Shown here: positions 1 through 11,815 of the stretch, piece by piece | Layout of the letters: the number at the start of each line of letters is the position of its first letter | How positions within the stretch are numbered: position 1 is the first letter of the stretch | Assembly: GCA_030620095.1 (NCBI GenBank) | Contig: JAUTXW010000960.1 | Span: 186,001 to 250,000 of the forward strand | Direction of reading: 5' to 3' | DNA: 64,000 nt | Source: Kuschelorhynchus macadamiae | Taxonomy: Eukaryota > Arthropoda > Insecta > Coleoptera > Curculionidae | Notes under the pieces: model-generated | The model's input: the letters and a program-made list of their open reading frames with translations, nothing else | The model's database searches: none | Told to the model about the DNA's origin: nothing | Program-made: the position numbers and the translations under genes

Positions 1-54
1 GAATTCAGCAAATTAAATATCTCGTACGATAACTTTGAGTTTATTAACTCGTTA

Positions 55-965
55 GAATTCTTAGATAAAATTAAGAATGTTCACGAAAGAAGTTGAAATT
101 TTAGTATCTTTTGATGTAAGCTCATTGTTTCCTAGTGTACCCATACCACTAGCTTTAGAGTACCTAAATTAACTAATCAAAATTTTTTTCGGTTTAACAA
201 TAAATATTATAAACAACATGAGGGAACTGCGATGGGCAATTGCTTATCTCCGTTCCTTGAAATTTGTTTATAGGTATATTAGAAACACAATTCAAAAAAG
301 AACTTAAGTATTTCCCAAGGGCGTGGTATAGATACGTAGACGATATATTTGCTATTTTTGATACTAAAACAGAAAATTTGGACACTTTCTTAGAAACATT
401 AAACAATAAATATCCTTCCAGTAATTTTACGTACGAAAAAGAGAACAATAGGCAATTACCTTTTCGCGACACTTTAGTTATTAGAAACAACGATAAATTA
501 GAATTTGATATTTATAGGAAATTTACTAATACTGATAGGTATATAACATCCGACTCATTTCATTGCCGTCAACACAAAATAGCAGCATTTCATTTCTTAA
601 CTCGCAGTTTAGTCAATTTTCCATTAAGTAAAGAACATTTTAACAATGAAATAAATCGGATTAAAAATATAGCTAAAAGTATTGTATAAAATGATAATTT
701 TGTACATAAATTAGTAAATAGACATAGGAATAAGAAAATGTTAAAAGATGCCACTACTCTTCAAGCACCTAAGGCTCCCAATAAGTTCATAGTAATCCCA
801 TATGATTCCCGATATACGAGAGTCTAAAAAAAGTATTTAAAAATGTAGGTTTTCGAGTAGCCTACAAAACGGAGAACAGTTTGAAAAATCTCCTTGGAAA
901 CCCTAAAGACAAAGTCGACTTGAAGGAGAGGAGTGGCATCTATGAAATTATCTGTAATGACTGAC
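55..965 (+). pseudogene. Penelope-like element fragment (RT to start of GIY-YIG)
   Basis: Reverse-transcriptase remnant of a Penelope-like retroelement. Readable in shifting frames are a palm motif (FDVSSLFPSVP, about 112-150), TAMGNCLSPF (about 229-258), then an open stretch 264-689 with WYRYVDDIFAIF, LPFRDTLVIR, and EFDIYRKFTNTDRYI. After a stop at 689 the connector continues to SGIYEIICND (about 931-960), the beginning of the GIY-YIG nuclease domain, and then breaks off. The YVDD box is intact but frameshifts near 175 and 260, the stop at 689 and the missing nuclease make it dead. The left end is cut by the window edge or a truncation. Confidence 0.85.
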
Positions 966-1029
966 TGAAAATAACATATTAAAATCTAAAATAATCAATA
1001 GTTTTGTTAATACATTATTAGCTATTTTA

Positions 1030-2175
1030 TTTTTTGTTTTTTTTCTTTCTTTTGCAACATCTAGTTCCTAACACACAAACCTTTATTACATTCCACGCAC
1101 GCTTATGTAATACGGGGAGTTTTAAAAGGATAAAACTGATCTTATCGGTAGACGTAGAAGAGTAAGAAATGATCAAATATAGGAGCCCATCTTTAATGAA
1201 ATATAATAACAATCCGGTTGCAAGAAAAATTTCACATGTACTAAATATTACCCATATATTGATAAGGCAAATTTTAACAGAGCTACAACTTTACCCTTAT
1301 CACATACAACGTATTCAAGCTCTTTTGTCTAGAAACTTTCCTAAACAAGTTGCTTTGTGCACGTGGATATAAAATAAAATAATTATGAGCGCAGGATTCT
1401 TATCCCAGGTGTTTTACCAGTAATGTAATCATTTATTGTTACAATAATTTCGTATGGGCTAAAGATTCTCACGCAATAATAAAAATCACTTCCCAGAACA
1501 ATTTTCTCTAAACGTGTAGATTCTAATTGCAGTAGATTTTCTAATTGAGCCTAATCTTCTTCCTAATATACTGAATGGCGATCAATATGGATCATTTCTA
1601 AAATAAGTTCTTCCTGAACTTTTTTCTTTCTTCTGCAGCCTCTAGTGCCTAACACACCAACTTTTATTAAATGCCACGCACGCTTATGTGATATGGGGAG
1701 TTTTAAAAGGATAAAACTGATCTCATCGGTAGACGTAGAAGAGTAAGAAATGTAGGAGGCCGTCTTTAATAAAATAGAACAACAATCAAAATCAAACATA
1801 AAACATTTCTTGCAAAGAGACCAGTTATGGTGTATGTACGATAGTCGTTTAGCTTAGTTAAACGTGAGTATATAAACCAAAGATATGTTGATAGCTGGAC
1901 TGGACTCGATGGACAATCATGGCCGCCTAGATCGCCTGATACGAATCCTTTTGATTTCTTTATTCGGGGTCACCTAAAACCGTTCGTTAATATATCAAAG
2001 GCCAATTCAAAGTAAGGACGATTTAACAAATAGAATACAAAAGACCTATGTTATCAAAACAATAGCCCTGGTATTTTTGAGCAAGTCCGCCAATCGATGT
2101 TAAAGCGCGTGAACGCATGCATTGTGGTTGGAGTGGTCATTTTCAACAATTCTCTAAACTGTCACTCCAAGACAT
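1030..2175 (+). pseudogene. Mariner-superfamily (DD-D) transposase fossil
   Basis: Decayed plus-strand transposase of the insect mariner-like group with a DUF4817-type N-terminal HTH. Visible in order: an HTH piece (about 1070-1170), a second HTH piece running into LQLYPYHIQRIQALL (about 1169-1372), a core scrap NNFVWAKDSHA (about 1440-1480), and the C-terminal block WPPRSPDTNPFDFF (about 1915-1960), which holds the last catalytic Asp, then PGIFEQVRQSMLKRVNACI (about 2070-2130). Many stops and frame changes separate these. The N-terminal segment occurs twice (see the direct repeat). No terminal inverted repeats were identified. Confidence 0.8.
1045..1790. repeat. Internal direct repeat within the transposase fossil
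   Basis: About 150 bp at 1045-1195 (from the T-rich stretch through the GTAGACGTAGAAGAGTAAG motif) recurs at 1622-1775 with roughly 85-90% identity by eye. The second copy is inserted between the core and C-terminal transposase pieces. It is either a local duplication or the edge of a second transposon copy. Confidence 0.7.
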
Positions 2176-3835
2176 TGTTCTAGTAATATCGTGTATTATT
2201 ACTATTATTATTATAATTATGCTATTCTTCAGTTTCATAATTATTATTAGAAATGTTATAAAATGAAATCCATTTTAATTTTTTTCTCTTTTTATGTTGT
2301 AAAAAGTGCAATCAGATCCTACCTGGTGACCTAGTAGTCTTTAAACTAGAACCTTTCCATAAACAATTTTTTTCTGGTTTTACCGAAACATAAACTATAA
2401 GCGTTTTTAAGTTTTTATTCATGGCTGTAGCATGATCTAGTGTTTCCAAATAGGATAATTTGCTCAGACTATTTAATTTTTATCGAAATCGTTTTATTCT
2501 ACCAAAAACACAAAAGATAATGTATTTATTATATATTAGTTAATCACCAAATAATAACAATTATTTTAGTCATAATAACTTTCTCGGTAAAGATATCCAA
2601 TCATGCCAGAGAGGCAAAAAGCTGATTTTATCTAGAATGTTTAATTAAAGCACTATTAATAATTATAGCACTATAGCGGTATGAGACCAAAACTGTACAC
2701 AAAAGACCGCATTGGATAAAAAGAAATTAATAATAGAATTGTTAGCAGTTTCAGTAGTGCTTGACGAGTTGTACTAGGTCACAAGGTTTCTTTAAAATGT
2801 AAATGCTTGCAGCTGCCGTAAACAGTTTGTCTAAATATTTAAATCAAATGCCTATGTTTCGATATTGATCAGTGTCACCCTTATTCGTATGATTGCTAAA
2901 ATGATTATTGCCCTCATACGATAATATTTTTTAAATATACTTGTACATCAATATAACTCGTATAGGTTGGAATATTAACTCTACCAGTCATGAGCCGTGA
3001 GGATGATAATGATCAGTGTTGAAACGTAAGCATTTGATTTAAAAGTTCAAATAAATTCTGGACGTGAAATACCAAAATTGCTTTTTTTAAGCCCAGTGGA
3101 TATATCTTAGGAAATTATTGCACAAAACTAGCGTATATGCAAATTTATTTAAATTTTATTTTATGCCTGAATGAGTAGAAATATTGTATATAAATCCAGA
3201 GCAAAGGCAAAACAAGTAGAACAAGTAACTTCCTTTTATCAGAAAATAATAAGTTATGTAACTTTCAACTTGATAAACGTGCCGAAGCATCCTTAACTCC
3301 CGAGGAACAGTTTATTCACACACTATAAAATTTGAGGTTCAAATGGGATTTATAACATCACTCGTCTTTTAAATCCAAATTTGCTGGCAAGGCACAGATA
3401 CACATCTGAACGCGGGAGCGTTATATATGTAGAGTGCTGTAAAAATGCTTTTCAGCTGACAACATATTTTGACATTTATATCGTGACGACGTTTATTGAA
3501 TGAATGGCGACTTGAATACAAATCGAGGAACGCATTCAAATAGGCAGCACCAAGTTAAACGAAATCCCTTGCGTTCCTTGTACTGACATGCTGAATAAGG
3601 AAATGATAGAATTGTGCGCTGAAATGCGGCCTGGTCTGAATAAGTTATGTCGTTTTCTAAACTTCGAACGATTTGTCTATATTGCTCTAATAAAAATAAT
3701 AAAGAATCAATTTCAAACCACTATATGTATGTATTTATAAAATGTGGCATCTCTCTGTAGTGCAATTTTGTACGAGGGAAGTTGTAGGTGGTGGTCATTT
3801 TACCGAATTTTTATTTATTATTTATTTATTTTTAT
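2176..3835. other. No gene seen
   Basis: AT-rich sequence with a short TAT/ATT-rich microsatellite near 2200-2225. No reading frame, transposon terminus or RNA gene could be recognised on either strand. Confidence 0.5.
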
Positions 3836-3858
3836 ATTATTATTATTATTATTATTAA
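3836..3858. repeat. (TAA)n microsatellite at the 3' end of LINE copy 1
   Basis: A run of ATT triplets (TAA on the minus strand) directly follows the 3' untranslated region of the minus-strand LINE copy 1. Dong elements of the R4 clade are known to insert into TAA repeats, which this placement matches. Confidence 0.75.
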
Positions 3859-5025
3859 CGAAATTAACAATCAATTTGTCAATAAATTTTGAATTCCAAG
3901 ACCATCCCGGATGCATGCATTAAAAGGAGTGGGCTGGTTTTTATTAGTTCTATGTGTTGTCCTGTAAGAATTTTTTCACTACGTAGCAAGTAGTGTTAGT
4001 ATGCAGTCCTATGATTTTCAGGTTTTGTTCTAGTGTATATGGAACTAATCCACTTGATGATGCGATGATCGATATCATACGAACCTTATTCAGTCGCCAC
4101 ATCTGCTGTATCTCGATGGCCAACTCCGCATATTTGGCCTTTTTCTCTTGATATTTATTTACCACGTTGTTATTGTTGGGTACCGCGACATCTACCAAAT
4201 AAGCTGTCTTTGTTTCCTTATTTAATAGTATCACATCAGGCCGATTATTTGTCACCCGTCTATCGGTCATAATTGCCCGGTCGTAGTACAGTTCGAAGGC
4301 ATTATTTTCGAGCACTGAACCTGCCATTTATAATAGGGCAAAAAGCTGTTCAGAAGCTCGTATTTATTGGCAAGCTTCTGGTGTATGATGTTACACACCT
4401 GGTGATGGCGCTGTAGGTAGTCCGTGTTTGCTAGGTAAGTGTAGCCAGATGTTATAATATGCTGTATAGTCTCTGATCTCTCGTTACATTAATCGGATTT
4501 AACGGACCGGTCTTTGATGATGATTTTCATGTAATGTGTCAATAACTTAGTTCTGTATTGCTATCACAAATCCTTCTGTCTCTGGGAATAGTTGTTAATC
4601 CTTCAGCCACCTGTTGGATGCTTCCTTATTTATGTGTGGCTCATTCAAGTCATTGTGATGTCGGCCGTGCAGTGCCATTTGAGCCCATTGTTCTTGTTTG
4701 TTGGGGTCTGAAAGTAACTTTTGGATGATGTTGTTATTTACGAGATTTAGTGGAGAGTACGAGTTGTCACTTAAGATCACTATGCGGTGGACGCTTGATG
4801 TTTGTGCCTTGTTGGTGAAAAAATCTCTCATTTTTTGCAGCTGCCGGGAGTGCGAATTAGTGAAGTCAACAATGGATCTTCCACCTCAAGTCATTCGGAG
4901 AGTTGATGACCTTGGGTGGTGTGACTTGTACTTGGTCATCATTAGGCGAGTAGTTAGTTGTAGCCCCTCTAGCTCCATGTGATTCCATTTCAAGATTCCG
5001 AAACTGTAGGCCAGCACGGGCATTA
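3859..5025 (-). pseudogene. R4/Dong-type LINE, 5'-truncated copy 1 (RT end plus restriction-like endonuclease)
   Basis: Minus-strand LINE with a C-terminal restriction-like endonuclease (RLE). It begins abruptly at MPVLAYSFGILKWN (about 5024-4985), the end of the RT thumb region, immediately after a TAA tract. It continues with RDFFTNKAQTSS and EPHINKEASNRWLKDG (4831-4590) and ends with the RLE at 4327-3950: RRVTNNRPDVILLNK, then LVDVAVPNNNNVVNKY and AELAIEIQQMWRL. The RPD...DVAVP pair matches the PD-(D/E)xK active-site region of this family. At least one frame break lies between 4590 and 4327. The stop at 3950 is followed by about 90 bp of 3' UTR and then (TAA)n. Confidence 0.8.
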
Positions 5026-5040
5026 TTATTATTATCTCAA
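5026..5040. repeat. (TAA)n tract between two LINE copies
   Basis: Five ATT triplets lie exactly at the 5' truncation point of LINE copy 1 and at the probable 3' end of copy 2. This is the arrangement expected if both inserted into one TAA tract. Confidence 0.65.
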
Positions 5041-6110
5041 CTTGTTGCCTCAGAGCATTCCTGTTGTTGTATTTTATACAGACGGGATTATACCAAGTCA
5101 GTACAAAAAAAAAATAAAAATAAAAAAAAACCAAAAAAAAAAGGAAATGGAAAAAAAAACAACTACTGTGTATTAAGAAATGACCGATTTCTGGATATTC
5201 CTGCGAATGTCTGTATTAAGTCCTAATTGAGCCAAATGCGGTGAAAACGTTGTTGGGGTAAGGCCTGTTGCTGATATGACGAGAGGAATAATGTTGACTC
5301 TTTCCTGTTTCCACAGCCTTTTTATTTCCATTGCCAAGTTGGTGTATTTGGTGATCTTCCCACTGTATTTCGCTTGGATGTTCTCGTTGTTGAAGACAGC
5401 CATGTCAATTAAATAAATGATCTTTTCTTTTCTGGATTTAAAGGTGATATCGGGTCTGTTTGCGGGGATTGTTTAATATGTGTGGATGTCAATGACCCAG
5501 TAGAGCTTGCTTTCTTCGTTTTCAAGTACGGATGTTGGTGAATAATGGTAGTAAGGGTCAGTGTTCTCCGTTAGTTTATATATTATGGCTAATGCTTGAT
5601 GAACGACCTTCGCTGCTGAGTTGTGTCTCGCGGTGTATTCAGTTCCGGCCATTATTCTACATCCACTCGTTTTTCCCTGCTGGTGACATCTACTGAACCT
5701 GTCTTCTTCAATGGTTGTGTCCTTGATGATGTGCTATTAGTAGTTTCTGGTTGGCAAGCAGGAAGCCTTCTGTTCAGGGGAACAGCTGCCCTTGTATGAA
5801 ATGAAAACTTTTTATGTATGTCTTCTTACTTTATAAGGTATCTGTGTCTTCCGCGGAGTGTTTTTTTCAGACCAGGTGTTCATCTTTTCTAGTCGTGATT
5901 GGATGTGACTGCGCGCGTCTGCTGCGTGGCTCATTTGAGACAGATCGAGCAGTGTATAATTCTTGACTGCCTTCACTATTGCCTGTGGAGGTTAGTTTGT
6001 TTGTTATGGAAGAATTTTCGTAAATTTGTTTTTTTTTAGCTATTTTATATCTATAATTTCCCTCCCTTCTTCTTTTCTGTTGATGGAGAGTCTTTACTTG
6101 CATGCGTTGG
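5041..6110 (-). pseudogene. R4/Dong-type LINE copy 2: C-terminal RLE part
   Basis: Minus-strand continuation of LINE copy 2. The segment 6103-5867 reads QKRRREGNYRYKIAKKKQIY and DYTARS-like sequence, a conserved stretch downstream of the RT. Next comes EYTARHNSAAKVVHQALA (about 5645-5590), then a broken RLE with IDMAVFNNENIQAKYSGK (about 5420-5365) and LAMEIKRLWKQERVN to the stop at 5173. Several frameshifts lie between 5870 and 5440. The T-rich 3' UTR (A-rich on the plus strand, 5105-5160) ends near the TAA tract at 5026. It is similar to, but clearly diverged from, copy 1. Confidence 0.75.
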
Positions 6111-6149
6111 TTAATGAAGTCAGAACGTATGAGAATGTAAATGTTTTCT

Positions 6150-7340
6150 AAGTCTGTATATGACTATTTAATGATACCAAACGAATACGTAAGAATAGGT
6201 ATGGCGAAGGTGTTAATAGCTTTCGTTAGATTTCTGAAGTTCAGTTTTGTTTTTAGTAGTTTTTTGAGTCTGGTTTTAAATTCCGTCTTGAGCTCGGATT
6301 TGATATGAGTGTGGTTAATTTTTGTGCTTTGATGGAATCCTAGGTATCTGTATGTTTCTTCTTTGAGCATGTTATCTATGGTTTCATTGTTGATTGTTTC
6401 CGTCGTAGGGTGGTCTTTCCACTGTCCCTTGTTGATATGAAGTAGCTTGCACTTACTTATACCAAATTCCATGTTAATGTCCAGGGTAAACGTTTCTGTG
6501 ATTTTAAGAAGTTCTTTTAGCGACGCCTTTGTGCTTGTGTATAATTTTATGTTATCCATGTACAAGAGATGGTTCATTTTGTGTAGGTTATTTTTTTGGT
6601 GGTTAATGTAGAATCCGAGGTTTGTGTGATTCAGCGTATTTAAGAGTGGATTCAGACAGAGGCAGAACCCAAAAACGCTGAGTGAATCTTCATGGAATAT
6701 ACCCCGTCTGATGTAGATCTCTTCTGTTTCTATGTGTTTTTTATGTTCTCAAGTTGATTTTAGTTTTCCACGTACTCATTTTGAGTAAGAAATTGCCTGA
6801 GATATTGATTGACTTTGCATAAACCTAGCACTCTGGTTAGCCAATTGTGTGGTATCGAATCAAAGGCTTTTTTATAATCTGTGTAACCAGTGTGAAGGTT
6901 TCTATGATTCTTCCTGGTTTGTTCTATGATGACGCTGTCTATAATTAGCTGCTCGTTGATTCCTCGGCTGTTTTTCCTGCACACTTTTTGCTCTTTCGTT
7001 AGAATGTTTTTGTGTGCTGGACGCTGTTCTATTCTCCTGGTAATTGTGGCTGTGATGATCTTACATAGGGTTGGAAGGCACGCAATATGTCGGTAATTTG
7101 ACGGGTTGTTAGTGTCTTTGGGTTTAAGGTATGTTATTCCTTGAGTGAGAAAACTGGAGGGTGTGCTAGGTTTTAAAATAATTTCATTAATTTGGCTAGC
7201 GAGAGCTTCATGTGTGGAGGTGAACTGTCTATACAAGAAGTTATGAGTGTTATCTATTACAGGACATCTCCAGTTATGCGCGTATTTGATTGTTGCAACT
7301 TCTTGTGTTGTCATTGCAAAGTCCTCCTGTTCTTCCAAGT
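6150..7340 (-). pseudogene. R4/Dong-type LINE copy 2: reverse transcriptase domain
   Basis: Two minus-strand open stretches make most of an RT. 7338-6760 carries LTQGITYLKPKDT, NYRHIACLPTLCKII, KNSRGINEQLIIDSV and the motif A DYKKAFDSIPHNW. A frame change near 6760-6580 covers a GIFHEDSLS motif B. 6577-6164 carries HLLYMDNIKLY, ISKCKLLHINKG and IPILTYSFGIIK. The usual catalytic pair after Y-M-D is replaced (YMDN instead of YMDD), so the active site is lost as well as the frame. Confidence 0.85.
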
Positions 7341-7389
7341 ATTTGTGTTTGTCGTCTTCCTGTTTAATGCATGAAGTGTTATTATTGTG

Positions 7390-8150
7390 TAGTTTTGGTT
7401 CTGACCAAATGCTTTTCCAGTATTAAGTGATTTCTTGTCTGGTCGGTAGTTCTATTACTCGTGCCTCCTCATTGCTTATGGTTTTTTGGTAGAACTTTTT
7501 TTCGTTTCTTCGAAACGGGGTATTAGCGTCCTTTCTTTCATTTGACTCTTTGTGTCTTCGGAGTCTTGCGGCACACATGGATAATTTTTGCTTCAGAGTG
7601 TCAAGGATTTCTGTAAGTGTGTGATTAGAAGATGTAGATTTGATTTTCTCTACCCTTTGTGTCATACGTTTTGACTTGTTGCCGTTCATTAGTTGGGTAA
7701 GATGTCCCAATTATTTTCTAATTTTGTTATTTTTGTTTTCGATTCTTATCTGCCATTTGAATTTTGGTTTTATGCTGTTGGTATTTCTGTGTCGTGGCGG
7801 GAGTTTCTGATTGTTCTGTGTTATCGTGGTTGTAGCTGCTGCGTAGATTACCGTATGAATAACCTCAATTGAGCATTCGTTATTTTCTCGGGTATTATGT
7901 GTTCGTTGATGGTCTTTGGGAGTTTTTTTGTGTGCCCTGTTTGGAGATTACATGAGGAATAGTATCTCTTGTTGTAGGATCGGTGTCTGACCATTTGTTT
8001 AGATGTAACTCCATTTCCACTTTGATTGCTTGTGTCAGAGACGGTTCGAGGTGTAGCTGTGTGTATGGTGCTTTGGGCGAATGATTCACTTGTCCTGTGT
8101 GCTGTGTGGTGTTTGTTATCTATCGTGATTTGTTGCTGGGAGCTTCGCCC
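7390..8150 (-). pseudogene. R4/Dong-type LINE copy 2: N-terminal region
   Basis: Minus-strand pieces upstream of the RT: 8089-7895 (PYTQLHLEPSLTQAIKVEME) and 7710-7423 (SMCAARLRRHKESNERKDAN, FRRNEKKFYQK). The AARLRRYKES-like block just before the RT is a recognisable feature of this LINE group. The pieces are separated by stops. The 5' end approaches the (TAA)n at 8204. Confidence 0.65.
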
Positions 8151-8201
8151 CTACTAAGCATCGAGTGAGGTTGCAGATCCTCTTGAGCAAAGTTAGGCTG
8201 A

Positions 8202-8203
<2 letters not shown>

Positions 8204-8234
<31 letters not shown>

Positions 8235-8240
8235 GTATTA
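8204..8240. repeat. (TTA)n microsatellite upstream of LINE copy 2
   Basis: About eleven ATT/TTA triplets, i.e. (TAA)n when read in the direction of the LINE, at the 5' side of copy 2. Confidence 0.8.
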
Positions 8241-8289
8241 GCAATATTATTACCATTTTGTAATTGTTATTATAGACTTTAACTTAGCT

Positions 8290-8525
8290 GCGTTTTTAAA
8301 TAATTCATTAGGCGGCCATTTCGTTTCGTCATGGTGGCTTCCACCAAAAATTTACCAGCTTACTTCTATATAATACTTGATTTTTGTGCTAAATTTAAGG
8401 TCTATTTGATGAGTAGTTTCTCAATAATGATTTTTTACACATTTTGTGGATTTTTACCAAGATGTTACCATACTTTTTTCCTAGGTCTTAAAACTCAAAG
8501 ACATGCAAAAAATTATTCCATGAGA
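8290..8525. repeat. Diverged single copy of the 'segment A' module
   Basis: GGCGGCCATTTCGTTTCG followed by a gap, then ACCAAAAATTTACCAG, resembles the repeated GCCAT...TTTTTACCAAA...TTACCAG modules that make up segment A at 34.5, 40.6 and 43.0 kb. The open frame 8331-8543 is probably not a gene. Confidence 0.4.
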
Positions 8526-10225
8526 ACAATACTTTCCTCATAAGGAAATTGATTCAGACGTTCACTATTTTAAAAATAATGGCTTAGATGTGTTAAAACT
8601 ATACTATGTTTTTATAAAGATGTTAAAATATCAAAATGTTGTTAAAAATAAAAAGTTATGTTTATTAAAATTTAAGAAATATTAGTTGGTAATAACAATT
8701 ATCACTTTAACGATATTATATTTATTGTTTTTCATAGCTAATTATGATTTTTTTGCTTGTCCCTGAATATTTTATTTCTTATATTTTTAAGTGAGAAAAT
8801 TTCAAAGTCAAACTTGACAAATAATTGCTTCCTAATAAGAATAACGTGACAGTGTTGCTAGGTAACACATAATGGTATCAGATAGTGTATTGTTCGATTT
8901 TTCCAACCGCCAATCAGTACGGGGTAAGCAGATTCAGTAGACAGACACAATAACATCTTGTTCCTTTATCCTTTATCGATATTTAAAAAAGAAAAAACGC
9001 TCTTGGTCTTCTGCAGTTCATAGTTATTTAGGAGCTAATTCATATCTTCATGTTCAGTCATTTTAATGTTCAATAATGTTCTTTATATTTTTTCTCGCTA
9101 GAGGTACCGCGATTGTATAAACATTGACAATTTTCAAAAGATTTTTCTTTATCCTCGACTGTAAAACCGACATTATTTATTGAATAAAGTTCTGTAACCA
9201 GCCATTTCTTGCTATTAAATATACAAAGGAAAAACGCTATAAAACTTTGGCAAATTTTAGCATAGCTTTGGTGATATGCTACAAAATATGGAAAATCGTT
9301 CATTTTCAGCTTATTTAACAGTCTTCCTCTTTGAATTCGTCCGTCGATTTTGAGATATTCTCAGTTTATACCTAAATAAAGCCATTAATTGATAAAGCTC
9401 TCTATTTTGTAATTAGTTATATTTCATGTCTCTGAGAATCGGCCTAATCTACATAAACATGCAGTTTGACTATCCGGGAATTTTATTCAGCATTTGACTG
9501 TGGTCAATTTTTTGTCTGTATTTTACATTTCATTCATGTATATTATTGAGCTTTTTGTAATTGGAAATTTTCAGATAATTTAGGTTTTGTTTCAATTTGA
9601 AATAATGCCAGCCGATATACTCCTGTTCTGATTGAACGCTCGTTTTGTTCATTTCCATATTTGGAGCACTATAAAAATTTTGGATTGAAATCCGATGTTT
9701 TTTGTCCTGTTATCCTGGTGACACGACAATACATCATTTAAATATGTATGCCGATTTGTTCTTTATTTAATTCATTAAATTAAATAATCATAGGGCTCTA
9801 ATTTCGAACATATTAATTAACTTTAAATTTTAAGCTCGAAAATGTAAAACAAATTCCCATCCATCTAACGATCTTTCGAAGAATTTCACACTCGATATTT
9901 GAAACAGTTTCCCTATGTACCTTTCTTTTTCTAAAATAGGAAATAAAGTAAGTTTAACCGACTAAACTAAACAAAATATAAGGTTTTCCAACCTGAATAG
10001 TATATTTTTTATGTATTATTAAGTTATCTCGAAAATTAAATTTTTAGTCCATTTGACTTACAGTTAACCATAACCGTGAACGCTGAGCACTCTGTATATG
10101 TCAAATTAGAATTAAACGAGATGTTTTTTATCTATGTTAAAAGAGCTAGAGAAAGTCACTTCAGTCGAATCTAATATTTTAACTACATTTTTTTGCACTA
10201 CTAAGCTTCCATAAGAAACAACTGT
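8526..10225. other. No gene seen; dispersed repeat copy
   Basis: AT-rich, no convincing coding sequence on either strand. 9440-9750 resembles 14950-15260 and 23440-23650, sharing a TTCATTTCCATATTTGG-like core. A near-perfect X-box-like palindrome lies at 8854-8866. Confidence 0.45.
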
Positions 10226-10404
10226 TCCGAAGGCTATATTTCCAAAAGGTCTCATAAGATTTTGGAGTGTTTATGACATCGTGTGTTCAAAAGATTAACT
10301 TTATGAGAAAATATAGATCAGTATAAAGATGATAGCTAATTTTAAAAATCTTGAATCTGAAGATGTCGTAAGTAGTGTTGAAGAAAATTTTCTTTAACAC
10401 TACT

Positions 10405-11400
10405 ACACTCTACATCAATGACATTGATAAAATCTTAAAAATGTCTTTTGAAAGTCTATTTACAGATGACATTTTAATGTCTGTATCAAGTAACTACTAT
10501 AATGAACTGGTTGATAGAATGAATGATGAACTAAACTTACTTTATAACTGGTTGTGTAATAATAGACTAAAATTAAATATAAGCATAATAAAATATATGA
10601 TTTTTGGTACTAAATAAAATTGTAAACAGTTTTTTTGAAAAAGTTATATAATTTGTATCGGTAATAATCCAATTGATAACACAAATCAGATGAAGCATTA
10701 GTGAGTCTTGGACTCACAGCTTAATTTTTCTTTATATGTAGATTTTATTTGCAAAAAAATTAGGTTTTTTGTAGAAGAATTTTACAAAATCTCACCCACC
10801 GAAACCCACTTCTTGTATTCAATACAATAATTTTTCCCCATTTTGCCATTATAATTCTATGTTAATATGTCGTACAGACAGTGATATTCAAAGATTTCAG
10901 TTGATATAAAATAAAGCAATGCGTACAATTTTATCTTGTAGTCGATATAATACTTCTATTCAGACGATGCTTGGAACTCTGTGTTGGCTTCCTGTCTCGC
11001 CAATCATTGAGGGAATCTAATTTTCTCTTTAATATCTTTTGAATATCTCCTGGAATATATAACACAAAGGTCTGAGAGACACTCGTATGATGTTAGATCT
11101 AGAGTTGACCTCGATATACAGTTTGCTAGAACAACATATATACAAAAGAGAATTTTTAGTGATGAGTTAGAAAATAGTCTAGCACCAGACATCAGAGACT
11201 CGCCAAACGTGAAAGTATATTTAAGAAAAGTTATCGTACGTAAAACTTGATTTGATAGTAAGATCTATGGATATTTCCTCAATTTTGATATTAGTGTTTT
11301 ATATTATATGATTATATTAGGATTTTGAACATTACTGTTTCTTTGTTTATAAATATATGTAATGTTATTCTAATAGCTATAATAACAAATAAACCATTTC
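10405..11400 (+). pseudogene. LINE reverse transcriptase fragment, copy 1
   Basis: 10405-10617 encodes LYINDIDKILKM, FESLFTDDILMSV, LNLLYNWLCNNRLKLN and KYMIFGTK, the palm region of a Jockey/CR1-like LINE RT (F-T-D-D in place of F-A-D-D). The C-terminal part follows in other frames (LIQNKAMRTILSCSRYN, about 10905-10950). It ends near AATAACAAATAAACC (about 11380-11395), a typical LINE 3' terminus. Frameshifts and stops throughout. Confidence 0.75.
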
Positions 11401-11689
11401 ATTTCAACTTCAACATATAAAAAATTCTGCAAATTTCGCTGAAGCAGGTTTTCCATAAGATTTCCGCATGTTTCTTAACCACTTTGGCAATGATAACACA
11501 AATACAAGGTTTGACAACGCGCATGTCTGTGTGGAGTCAAGTATCGCTGTGGAACATCATGGTGTTAACTACTCCTACGCTAACATAACCTAAATGCCAT
11601 GCTTTGTGTTATAGTGTAAATTCATGTTCCGATTTTTTGTTTTATTTTAATTTAACCACTTTCAAAATTCGGTGTGAAGTAATTAGGTG

Positions 11690-11815
11690 CCACATGGACT
11701 ATCAGAATAAAAACCTTACCAACGATTTAAGATGGTGAACGTGGAAATCGCAAGAATTTGTTCCAAACATTTTGATAAAGCAAAAGAATTTAAAATATGA
11801 GCTTTTGGACTTTAT
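11690..11815 (+). pseudogene. THAP-domain fragment, copy 1
   Basis: Reads CHMDYQ..., then VNVEIARICSKHFDKAKEF. The ICSKHF core is the C-x2-H end of the THAP zinc finger found in P-element-type transposases. It is shorter than copy 2 (the middle of the finger is deleted) and stops soon afterwards. Confidence 0.6.
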
